NCBI RefSeq assembly: GCF_042408365.1
Contig: NZ_JBHOQJ010000241.1
Location: forward strand, 1-9,786
Origin: Thermoflexus sp042408365
Lineage (GTDB): Bacteria; Chloroflexota; Anaerolineae; Thermoflexales; Thermoflexaceae
Direction: 5' to 3'
Length of the DNA: 9,786 nt
Shown: positions 1 through 4,992 of the stretch, in pieces
How positions within the stretch are numbered: the first letter of the stretch is position 1
Layout: each line of letters starts with the position of its first letter
Position numbers and translations under genes: made by a program
The notes under the pieces: model-generated
Seen by the model: only the letters and a program-made list of their open reading frames with translations
The model's database searches: none
What the model was told of the DNA's origin: nothing

Positions 1-33
1 CCAAAGGCGCCCGGCTCGCCCCCGAAATATTTT

Positions 34-79
34 TTCATCCCCCTCCCCACGGCCCTTTGGCCGTGGGGAGGGGGATGAA
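34..79. repeat. Perfect 21-bp inverted repeat (long hairpin)
   Basis: Positions 34-54 are exactly complementary to 59-79, leaving a 4-base loop (CTTT, 55-58). The stem is mostly G/C. A run of six T (30-35) lies on the left side of the stem and overlaps its base, and no T-run follows on the right. It is therefore not a textbook intrinsic terminator for + strand transcription, and the T-run is on the wrong side for the - strand too. It could be the end of an upstream transcription unit, or a dispersed palindromic intergenic repeat. The structure is certain; the role is not. Confidence 0.75.
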
Positions 80-265
80 GGGGGTGGGGCCCTCCGCACC
101 TCCGCCGAATCGATGCGCTCGTCTCTGAGGGCGTTCCATCAACAACCTGAACTTTTCCCTACGGCCCTTCCTGGGTCGTCGGAACTACGGCTTGCATGAC
201 AGCGCACCGCGTGAAGGCCCCCAAAAGCCCTCTGACCTGAGGAGCGGGGAGATCAGGCATCCGCC

Positions 266-282
266 TGTAACTTAATTGTAAC
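266..282 (+). promoter_or_regulatory. Direct repeat TGTAAC spaced one helical turn (operator candidate)
   Basis: TGTAAC occurs at 266-271 and again at 277-282, an 11-bp period that would put both copies on the same DNA face. The pair is enclosed by a CCTGT (264-268) / ACAGG (286-290) inverted repeat. It lies about 65-80 bases upstream of the promoter-like pair and about 170 bases before the malic enzyme start. A regulator site is possible, but six-base repeats arise by chance and no regulator is identified. Confidence 0.2.
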
Positions 283-345
283 GAAACAGGGCTGGAATGC
301 TTGGGGGATTGGAGCATTCGATTGATCTCAATTCGTCCGGCGAGT

Positions 346-374
346 TTGTCGAAAGGATCGCTCAGGGTTATGCT
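346..374 (+). promoter_or_regulatory. Weak sigma-A-like promoter candidate for maeB
   Basis: TTGTCG (346-351) and TATGCT (369-374) are separated by 17 bases. Each matches its consensus hexamer at four of six positions. A start near 381 would give a leader of about 70 bases before the malic enzyme ATG. This is the best spaced pair I found in the leader, but the match is only moderate. Confidence 0.3.
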
Positions 375-438
375 GGAAATCGGAATGGACGGCGGAGCGT
401 TCCCTCCACCGGCCCAGTCCGAATTCAGTCTGCCATTT

Positions 439-444
439 GGAGGT
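439..444 (+). promoter_or_regulatory. Shine-Dalgarno deciding the maeB start
   Basis: GGAGGT sits four bases before ATG at 449. The in-frame TTG at 437 would begin before this site and overlap it, so it cannot use it. ATG 449 is therefore the start, four codons shorter than the longest open frame. Confidence 0.8.
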
Positions 445-448
445 CTCT

Positions 449-2713
449 ATGCTCCGCGAAGACGCGCTGGAATATCACCGTAAGGGCCGCCCCGGGAAGT
501 TGGAGATCGTCCCCACCAAACCGATGATCACCCAGCGAGATCTCTCCCTCGCTTACAGCCCGGGCGTCGCCTATCCGGTCTTGGAGATCGAGAAGGATCC
601 AGACCTGGCCTATGAATACACCACCAAAGGGAACCTCGTGGCGGTCATCTCCAACGGCACGGCCATCCTCGGCCTGGGGGATCGGGGGGCTCTGGCCTCC
701 AAGCCGGTGATGGAAGGCAAGTCGGTGCTCTTCAAGAAGTTCGCCGATGTGGATGCCATTGATATCGAGGTGAACACTCGGGATCCGGATGAGTTCATCC
801 GTGTGGTGCAGCTCATCGCCCCGACCTTCGGGGGGATCAACCTGGAGGATATCAAGGCCCCTGAGTGCTTCTACATCGAGGAGACCCTGCGGGCCACCTT
901 GGACATCCCGGTCTTCCACGATGATCAGCACGGGACCGCGGTGATCTCGGCGGCGGCCCTGCTCAACGCCCTGGAGTTGGTAGGCAAGCGCATCGATGAG
1001 ATCAAGGTGGTGATCAACGGGGCAGGGGCTTCAGGCATCGCCTGTGCGGATCTCTGGGTGAAGTTGGGGGTACGGAAAGAGAATCTCATCATGGTGGACA
1101 CGAGGGGGGTGATCTATAAGGGTCGCAAGGAAGGGATGAACCCTTACAAGGAGCGCTTCGCGGCTGAGACCGATGCCCGCACCCTGGCGGAGGCCATTCG
1201 GGGGGCGGATGTGTTCCTGGGGCTCTCCGTGGCCGATGTGCTCACCCCGGAGATGGTGAAGACGATGGCCGAGCGCCCCATCATCTTCGCCCTGGCCAAC
1301 CCGGATCCTGAGATCCGTTATGAGCTGGCCAAGGAGGTTCGCCCCGACGCCATCGTGGCCACCGGCCGCAGCGATTACCCCAACCAGGTCAATAACGTCC
1401 TGGGCTTCCCCTTCATCTTCCGCGGGGCCCTCGACGTGCGAGCGCGGGCGATCAATGATGAGATGAAGCTGGCCGCCGCGCGGGCCTTGGCCGCTCTGAC
1501 CCGGGAGGATGTGCCCGACAGCGTCCTGAAGGCCTACGGGTTGGAGAGCCTGCGTTTCGGGCCGGATTACATCATCCCGAAGCCGTTGGACCCCCGGGTG
1601 ATGCTCTGGGAGGCGCCGGCGGTGGCCCAGGCCGCGATGGAGACGGGCGTGGCCCGGATTCATATCGATATCGAGGAATACCGGGAGCGCTTGACCGCTC
1701 GGTTGGGGAAGGGCACCCAGGTGATGCGCTTCATTATCAATAAGGCGAAGGCGGCGCCCAAGCGCATCGCCTTCGGTGAGGGGGAGGAGCCCAAGATCCT
1801 GCGCGCGGCAGCCCTGATTCAAGAGGAAGGGATCGGCCGACCCATCCTCATCGGCCGCCCCGAGGTCATCCGCCGGCGGATCGAGGAGCTGGGCTTGCGC
1901 TGCAGCCCGGAGATCGTCTACCCACCCGAGTTCCCGCGGCTGGAGGAATATGCCCAACGCCTCTTCGAGAAGCGTCAGCGCAAGGGCGTCACCCTCCCGC
2001 TGGCCCGCACGCTGCTGCTGGAGCCGAATTACTTCGGGCCGATGATGGTGGAGATGGGGGATGCGGATGCCTTCATCTCCGGCCTCACCTACGATTACCC
2101 CGCCGTCATCCGTCCCGCCCTCCAGGTCGTGGGGGTCCGCGAAGGGGTGCGTAAGGTGGCCGGGCTTTACATTATGATCGTCAAAGAGAAAGTCTACTTC
2201 TTCACCGACGCCACGGTGAACATCGAGCCCACGGCGGAGGATCTGGCGGAGATCGCCATCATGGCGGCGGATTTCGCGCGGCGCTTCGACATCGAGCCGC
2301 GGGTGGCCATGCTCTCCTTCTCGAACTTCGGCAGCACCCGCCATCCGCTTGCGGAGAAGGTGCGCCAGGCGGTGGAGATCGTGCGGCAGCGACGGCCGGA
2401 CATTCTGATCGATGGGGAGATGCAGGCGGATACGGCGGTGGTGCCGGAGATCATCGAGGAGCGCTATCCCTTCAGCCGGGTGAAGGACGCCAACGTCCTG
2501 GTCTTCCCCGATCTGGAGGCGGCCAACGTCTCCTACAAGCTGTTGCAACGGCTGGGCAATGCCCAGGCGATCGGGCCGATCCTCCTGGGGATGGGGAAGC
2601 CCGTGCACGTCCTCCAGACCGGTGACGAGGTGCAAGACATCGTCTTCATCGCCGCCATCGCGGCCCTCGATGCCCAGGAGCGTGCCCGGATCGGCGCCCC
2701 CGTGGCTGTGTAG
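449..2713 (+). CDS. maeB: NADP-dependent malic enzyme, MaeB type (malic enzyme + phosphotransacetylase-like domain)
   Basis: Cytoplasmic enzyme for oxidative decarboxylation of malate to pyruvate and CO2 with NAD(P)H formation. The 754-aa product has the usual length and two-part layout of MaeB proteins (E. coli MaeB is about 759 aa). The N-terminal malic domain (about 10-160) carries SLAYSPGVA with the catalytic Tyr36, KPVMEGK with the catalytic Lys91, and the divalent-metal ligands Glu133/Asp134 (NLEDIK) and Asp159 (FHDDQHGT). The Rossmann NAD(P) domain (about 161-410) shows GAGASG at 191-196 and ANPDPEI. From about residue 426 to the end is a phosphate acetyl/butyryltransferase-like domain. 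In studied MaeB proteins this domain is regulatory, sensing acetyl-CoA, rather than catalytic. NADP preference is assumed from the family, not read from residues. The gene appears monocistronic: no frame follows within 200 bases, and inverted repeats lie downstream. No key residue appears missing. Confidence 0.95.
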   Translation: MLREDALEYHRKGRPGKLEIVPTKPMITQRDLSLAYSPGVAYPVLEIEKDPDLAYEYTTKGNLVAVISNGTAILGLGDRGALASKPVMEGKSVLFKKFADVDAIDIEVNTRDPDEFIRVVQLIAPTFGGINLEDIKAPECFYIEETLRATLDIPVFHDDQHGTAVISAAALLNALELVGKRIDEIKVVINGAGASGIACADLWVKLGVRKENLIMVDTRGVIYKGRKEGMNPYKERFAAETDARTLAEAIRGADVFLGLSVADVLTPEMVKTMAERPIIFALANPDPEIRYELAKEVRPDAIVATGRSDYPNQVNNVLGFPFIFRGALDVRARAINDEMKLAAARALAALTREDVPDSVLKAYGLESLRFGPDYIIPKPLDPRVMLWEAPAVAQAAMETGVARIHIDIEEYRERLTARLGKGTQVMRFIINKAKAAPKRIAFGEGEEPKILRAAALIQEEGIGRPILIGRPEVIRRRIEELGLRCSPEIVYPPEFPRLEEYAQRLFEKRQRKGVTLPLARTLLLEPNYFGPMMVEMGDADAFISGLTYDYPAVIRPALQVVGVREGVRKVAGLYIMIVKEKVYFFTDATVNIEPTAEDLAEIAIMAADFARRFDIEPRVAMLSFSNFGSTRHPLAEKVRQAVEIVRQRRPDILIDGEMQADTAVVPEIIEERYPFSRVKDANVLVFPDLEAANVSYKLLQRLGNAQAIGPILLGMGKPVHVLQTGDEVQDIVFIAAIAALDAQERARIGAPVAV

Positions 2714-2752
2714 TCTGCAGCGCCCACGGGGATTTCCCCCGGATTTTGGGGA

Positions 2753-2794
2753 TGGGCCGGGCGCTCAAGCGCCCGAGTTCGAGCGCCCGGCCCA
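2753..2794. repeat. 14-bp inverted repeat downstream of maeB
   Basis: Positions 2753-2766 pair perfectly with 2781-2794 across a 14-base loop. The loop itself begins with AAGCGCCC, which can alternatively pair with GGGCGCT of the left arm to make a tighter hairpin. The location, 40 bases after the maeB stop, suits a transcription terminator, but no T-run follows. It may instead belong to a GC-rich palindromic repeat family, because the AAGCGCCC word recurs twice beyond the tRNA. Confidence 0.6.
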
Positions 2795-2820
2795 CCTTCC
2801 CCGAATCATGGGCGGAAGGT
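2794..2820. repeat. 7-bp inverted repeat ACCTTCC/GGAAGGT
   Basis: ACCTTCC (2794-2800) pairs with GGAAGGT (2814-2820) around a 13-base loop, directly abutting the larger hairpin on its left. The two together may form a tandem stem-loop that ends or stabilises the maeB transcript. No T-rich tail is visible. Confidence 0.4.
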
Positions 2821-2893
2821 TCCTGCCGCCCTCGGACATCCAGGGGAAATGGTCCCTCCCCCACAGATCGATAAAGCACATTCGGGAGAGGAT

Positions 2894-2921
2894 TTGACAG
2901 CAAAGCTGGCTTTGGTAGAAT
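2894..2921 (+). promoter_or_regulatory. Sigma-A promoter of tRNA-Leu
   Basis: A perfect -35 TTGACA (2894-2899) and a -10 TAGAAT (2916-2921, five of six consensus bases) are separated by 16 bases. The predicted start near 2928 is only about five bases before the mature tRNA 5' end at 2933. This fits a stand-alone tRNA transcription unit with a very short leader and is the strongest promoter in the window. Confidence 0.85.
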
Positions 2922-2932
2922 TAAGAACAGAC

Positions 2933-3016
2933 GCCGGGGTGGCGGAATTGGCAGACGCGCCACGTTCAGGGCGTGGTGGGCATGCGCCCGTGCGGGTTCA
3001 AATCCCGCCCCCGGCA
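2933..3016 (+). tRNA. tRNA-Leu (anticodon CAG)
   Basis: Class II tRNA that folds completely. The acceptor stem GCCGGGG (2933-2939) pairs with CCCCGGC (3009-3015), with discriminator A3016. The D stem is GCG (2942-2944)/CGC (2956-2958). The anticodon stem CCACG (2960-2964)/CGTGG (2972-2976) closes a loop whose positions 34-36 are CAG (2967-2969), reading CUG leucine codons. A long variable arm GGGC-ATGC-GCCC (2978-2989) is typical of Leu/Ser tRNAs. The T stem GCGGG (2992-2996)/CCCGC (3004-3008) encloses TTCAAAT. CCA is not encoded and must be added enzymatically. The gene is isolated, with its own promoter and terminator, and I see no duplicated 3' end that would mark integration at this tRNA. 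Confidence 0.97.
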
Positions 3017-3035
3017 TGGATTGAAAACCCGTGGG

Positions 3036-3080
3036 GCGTGGGGTGGGCGCCTTCGCCGCCTGCCCCACGCTCTTTTTTTC
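3036..3080 (+). terminator. Intrinsic terminator of tRNA-Leu
   Basis: GCGTGGGG (3036-3043) pairs with CCCCACGC (3063-3070), and the stem extends inward with G-T and G-C pairs to about 3049/3057. A short loop contains TTCG. The stem is followed at once by TCTTTTTTTC (3071-3080). A strong stem, tight loop and seven-T tail make this a clear rho-independent terminator 20 bases after the tRNA. Confidence 0.9.
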
Positions 3081-3286
3081 GGACGCTGACCGAAGTTGCC
3101 CTCCTGAGGCCTTCGGCCAGTGGTCGGCCTTCGCCGACCTAAGCGTCCGCTTGCGCGGACGCCCGGCGCGGAAGCGCCCAGGGAGGCCGATTGCCAATCG
3201 GCGTAAGGGACGGAGTCGTTCCGAGCGGACCGGAGCAACCCAAGCGCCCGGAGCGAGCGATTTCAGGCAGGCTGAACGGTTGCTCC
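3081..3286. repeat. Cluster of short palindromes / possible structured element
   Basis: About 200 bases without a gene contain a dense series of inverted repeats: GGCC-TTC-GGCC (3108-3118); GGTCGGC/GCCGACC (3122-3128/3133-3139); GCGTCCGC/GCGGACGC (3143-3150/3155-3162); GGCGC-GGAA-GCGCC (3165-3178); GCCGATTG/CAATCGGC (3186-3193/3195-3202); and GGAGCAACC/GGTTGCTCC (3232-3240/3278-3286). In addition GGACGCT (3081-3087) can pair with AGCGTCC (3142-3148), closing a multibranch around the first two hairpins. It could be a noncoding structured RNA, a REP-like repeat cluster, or a remnant of one. I do not recognise a known family. The pairings are directly visible; the function is unknown. Confidence 0.55.
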
Positions 3287-3445
3287 ACACCGTAAATCCC
3301 GAGGCAGGCGGACGGATCACCTTCCCTAGGGGCTTTGGGGCCATTCTTCTCTCGCCCCGTAGCCCCCTCGAACTTTTGACATTTGGAGCTCGCCACTGCG
3401 GAAAGGGGTGACGACCGGTTGATCCCAGAGGGGAGGGAGCATCCC
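3287..3445. other. Intergenic leader of the septum protein gene
   Basis: No gene is visible. TTGACA occurs at 3376-3381 but has no acceptable -10 hexamer 16-18 bases downstream, so I do not call a promoter. A frame open from 3383 runs into the septum protein, but it lacks a Shine-Dalgarno before that position. Confidence 0.4.
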
Positions 3446-3814
3446 ATGCGACGATGGATCCATTGGGGGTGGCGCTGGTTCGTTCGCCTGGCGGTGCTGA
3501 TGCTGATGGTTCTCCTTGCCCGCGTGGCCTGGGGGAATCTGGAGCTTTACCGGCAGCGGGTGGAGCGGGCGGAGCGCCTGCAACAGGCGATCGCCACCGA
3601 ACAGGCCCGGGCGACCGCGCTGGCGGAGCAGGCTAGCTATGTGCGGAGTGAGGAATTTGTGGCCCGATGGGCCCGTCTGGAGGCCGGGATGGTCCGTCCC
3701 CATGAAACCCCTTATCGTGTGGAGCGAATCCCCTCCCCACCGACTCCCTATCCGACACCCACCCCCGTTCCCCAACCCTGGCAGGTCTGGTGGGCGCTGA
3801 TCCAGGGCCGCTAA
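3446..3814 (+). CDS. FtsB/DivIC-like septum formation initiator protein
   Basis: 122-aa bitopic membrane protein of the FtsB/DivIC type. In known bacteria these form a complex with FtsL and FtsQ/DivIB at the division septum and help activate septal peptidoglycan synthesis. A basic, Trp-rich N-terminus (1-11) precedes one hydrophobic segment (about 12-28). A predicted coiled coil rich in Glu, Arg, Gln and Ala follows (about 32-64). The family's signature region comes next: YVRSEEFVARWARLEAGMV (65-83), then P-H-E, matching the usual pattern of Tyr-Val/Ile-Arg, Ala-Arg, Gly-Met/Leu-Val, Pro-Gly-Glu. The Gly of that last motif is His86 here. A Pro/Thr-rich linker (96-111) leads to a C-terminal WQVWWALI. 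ATG 3446 is chosen over the upstream in-frame candidate at 3383 because GGGAGGGAG (3431-3439) sits 6 bases before it. There are no operon partners, so the name rests on sequence character alone. Confidence 0.8.
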   Translation: MRRWIHWGWRWFVRLAVLMLMVLLARVAWGNLELYRQRVERAERLQQAIATEQARATALAEQASYVRSEEFVARWARLEAGMVRPHETPYRVERIPSPPTPYPTPTPVPQPWQVWWALIQGR

Positions 3815-3880
3815 GGGGGATTGAGGATCGCTGAGCTTCCCCACATCGTTTTCAATCGCTGTTTGCGGCCTCCAGGGTTC

Positions 3881-3900
3881 GGGGCGTCGAAAGGCGCCTC
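3881..3900 (+). terminator. GAAA-tetraloop hairpin downstream of the septum protein gene
   Basis: GGGGCGTC (3881-3888) pairs over eight positions (two G-T) with GGCGCCTC (3893-3900) around a GAAA loop, a very stable GNRA-type hairpin. A run of five T lies 16 bases further on (3916-3920), too far for a classic intrinsic terminator. It may still be the transcript 3' end or an RNA-stabilising stem. Confidence 0.35.
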
Positions 3901-4067
3901 GGATCCCGGGGGGAATTTTTCTCCCCTTCCCACCACCCTTTGAGTGGGGGTGCTGCCCACCCCTCCACCGCATATCCTCAACACTCAACGGGGTATAGCC
4001 CTCCGGGCACCGGGATGCGGCACAGAGAATGAGAGGGCTTGAGCCCCGTCCCGATTTTCGGTTTTTG

Positions 4068-4100
4068 TTTACAATATGGAATAGAGCGGTGCTGTATTTC
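4068..4100 (+). promoter_or_regulatory. A/T-rich promoter candidate for the infA leader
   Basis: In an otherwise GC-rich intergenic region this segment holds TTTACA (4068-4073, five of six to a -35) and the overlapping TACAAT (4070-4075, five of six to a -10). No well-spaced partner hexamer exists for either: TTTACA to TGTATT (4093-4098) is 19 bases. A promoter in this area is likely from composition and position. The exact hexamers are not decided. Confidence 0.3.
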
Positions 4101-4146
4101 GCTGTGGCTGCGGGAAGGTTCGCCCGCTAAAGTGTTGGGGATGGGA

Positions 4147-4155
4147 TAAGGAGGT
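4147..4155 (+). promoter_or_regulatory. Orphan strong Shine-Dalgarno TAAGGAGGT
   Basis: This is the best anti-16S match in the window, yet it lies about 95 bases before the infA ATG. The only start downstream within reach is GTG at 4168, 12 bases on, opening a 15-codon frame. It may serve a leader peptide, or act as a ribosome standby or regulatory site in the infA 5' leader. Confidence 0.45.
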
Positions 4156-4167
4156 GTAAACGCACGC

Positions 4168-4215
4168 GTGCCGGAAATGGCGCGTGGAGAAATAAACTGG
4201 CAGCTCATATTTTGA
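4168..4215 (+). CDS. Possible 15-aa leader peptide upstream of infA
   Basis: GTG at 4168 opens a frame of 15 codons ending at TGA 4213-4215, preceded by TAAGGAGGT with a somewhat long 12-base spacer. The translation (MPEMARGEINWQLIF) has no obvious run of one amino acid, so classic amino-acid attenuation is not suggested. It stops 35 bases before the infA start and could influence infA translation. It is called only because of the Shine-Dalgarno; chance is a real alternative. Confidence 0.25.
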   Translation: MPEMARGEINWQLIF

Positions 4216-4250
4216 GCGCTGCGAGAGGATCTCTATCGACGGGAGGCCCG

Positions 4251-4487
4251 ATGGCGAAGGGAAGCGAGAAAGCGAAGGAAGTGATCCAGGTCGAGGGGAC
4301 AGTGGTGGAGACGCTGCCGAACACGATGTTTAAAGTCCGCCTGGACAACGGTCATGAGGTACTGGCCCATCTCTCCGGCCGGATGCGGATGTATTACATC
4401 CGTGTGCTCCTTGGGGATCGGGTCCTGGTAGAACTTTCGCCCTACGACTTGAATCGAGGGCGTATCGTGCGCCGGCTCTCCCGATGA
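4251..4487 (+). CDS. infA: Translation initiation factor IF-1
   Basis: A 78-aa OB-fold protein that binds the 30S A site and, with IF-2 and IF-3, controls start-site selection by initiator tRNA. The sequence follows IF-1 throughout: MAKG start, VEGTVVETLPNTMFKV, LDNGHEVLAHLSGRMR, YYIRVLLGDRVLVELSPYDL, and RGRIV near the end. The N-terminus is a few residues longer than E. coli IF-1 (72 aa). ATG 4251 has GGGAGG (4241-4246) four bases before it. The in-frame TTG at 4212 would add 13 residues unlike IF-1 and has no Shine-Dalgarno. In many bacteria infA sits in the secY-adk-map-infA-rpmJ cluster; here it stands alone, with a terminator after it, so it seems to be its own transcription unit. Confidence 0.97.
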   Translation: MAKGSEKAKEVIQVEGTVVETLPNTMFKVRLDNGHEVLAHLSGRMRMYYIRVLLGDRVLVELSPYDLNRGRIVRRLSR

Positions 4488-4546
4488 GGGGGACAGGGGA
4501 GTGAGAGCGGTGAAGCCTCTGAGATTTTCCGCACGAAAGGATGAGT

Positions 4547-4593
4547 GGGAGCCGTTGTGTGCCTCCTGCGATTCTCGCGGCTCTTCTTTTTTT
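4547..4593 (+). terminator. Intrinsic terminator after infA
   Basis: GAGCCG (4549-4554) pairs with CGGCTC (4578-4583), extended by G-T pairs outside and one inside. It encloses a smaller GCGA-TTC-TCGC hairpin (4568-4578), which competes for C4578. TTC and then seven T (4587-4593) follow. The placement, 60 bases after the infA stop and just before the next promoter, supports termination. The enclosed loop is large (23 bases), so the exact fold is uncertain. Confidence 0.55.
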
Positions 4594-4611
4594 ATCCAAA
4601 GCGGTTATAAT
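4583..4611 (+). promoter_or_regulatory. Promoter of the spoVS-PHP operon (perfect -10)
   Basis: TATAAT (4606-4611) is a perfect -10. The -35 window falls in the T-rich tail of the infA terminator (TTCTTT at 4584-4589 with a 16-base spacer) and is weak. Predicted initiation near 4618 gives a leader of about 114 bases before spoVS. The overlap of a terminator T-tract with the -35 region makes a compact boundary between units. Confidence 0.6.
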
Positions 4612-4629
4612 ATTTGCAGCACTCAGAGA

Positions 4630-4639
4630 TTCGCGCGAA
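4630..4639. promoter_or_regulatory. Perfect 10-bp palindrome TTCGCGCGAA (operator candidate)
   Basis: This self-complementary decamer lies about 12 bases downstream of the predicted start from the TATAAT promoter, a position typical of repressor sites. The palindrome is certain. Binding by any regulator is speculative. Confidence 0.25.
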
Positions 4640-4731
4640 GCATGGACATTGTTTAAGATATCCAGACGTAGGACCATCTCGGCTGGCCGCGGTCTTTCAT
4701 CGTCAACCTCTAAGCCCCACGGAGGGAGCTC

Positions 4732-4992
4732 ATGGATACCATTAAGGTAGCTGCGAAATCGCGCACCACAGCCGTGGCCGGAGCCATCGCGGGTGTCATC
4801 CGGGAGCGCGGGCGGGCGGAGGTACAAGCCATTGGTGCCGGCGCCGTTAATCAGGCGGTGAAGGCCATCTGCATCGCCCGCACCTACCTGGCCCAGGATG
4901 GCATCGACATCATCTGTGTCCCCGAGTTCGCCGACGTGAAGATCAACGATCAGGAGCGGACGGCCATCCGGTTCGTGATCGAGAAACGATGA
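4732..4992 (+). CDS. spoVS: Stage V sporulation protein S (SpoVS) family protein
   Basis: An 86-aa protein closely following SpoVS of Bacillus over its whole length: IKVAAKSRTTAVAGAIAGV, RGRAEVQAIGAGAVNQAVKA, IARTYLA, a DIICVPEF region, and ERTAIRF near the end. SpoVS adopts an Alba-like fold and is thought to bind nucleic acid. In Bacillus it affects sporulation and septation, but it is widespread in non-spore-formers such as Chloroflexota and Deinococcus-Thermus, so sporulation should not be inferred. ATG 4732 follows GGAGGGAG (4721-4728) closely. Its TGA overlaps the ATG of the PHP gene (ATGA, 4989-4992), so the two are probably co-transcribed and translationally coupled. The molecular role here is unknown. 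Confidence 0.95.
   Translation: MDTIKVAAKSRTTAVAGAIAGVIRERGRAEVQAIGAGAVNQAVKAICIARTYLAQDGIDIICVPEFADVKINDQERTAIRFVIEKR

Larger units (their letters stand above)
80..438. other. Intergenic region upstream of malic enzyme gene
   Basis: About 360 bases with no convincing gene. Short open frames here (for example from 297 or 301) have no Shine-Dalgarno, low-complexity translations and no family resemblance. The only items I can point to are the TGTAAC direct repeat (266-282) and the weak promoter-like pair (346-374), both listed separately. The region probably forms the 5' leader and promoter of the malic enzyme gene. Confidence 0.5.
3815..4146. other. Intergenic region between septum protein and infA leader
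   Basis: Roughly 330 bases with no supportable gene. It contains the GAAA-capped hairpin at 3881-3900 and an A/T-rich stretch around 4053-4100 that may hold the infA promoter. The segment near 3914-3955 (T-run, C-rich run, CCCTTTG, G-rich run) loosely resembles the composition of the hairpin at 30-79, but it forms only a poor stem. Confidence 0.4.

Noticed and set aside
437..448. TTG at 437 as the malic enzyme start
   Set aside because: It overlaps the Shine-Dalgarno GGAGGT (439-444) that serves ATG 449.
1031..2635. 534-aa open frame on the - strand across the malic enzyme gene
   Set aside because: It is wholly antisense to a clear MaeB gene; its His/Gly/Asp/Arg-rich translation is the usual product of reading a GC-rich gene backwards. 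No domain recognised.
2933..3016. tRNA-Leu as an integration site with a nearby island
   Set aside because: No copy of the tRNA 3' end, integrase or phage-like gene is visible in the window.
3376..3404. TTGACA at 3376-3381 as a promoter of the septum gene
   Set aside because: Positions 16-18 bases downstream read GCGGAAAG, with no -10 resemblance.
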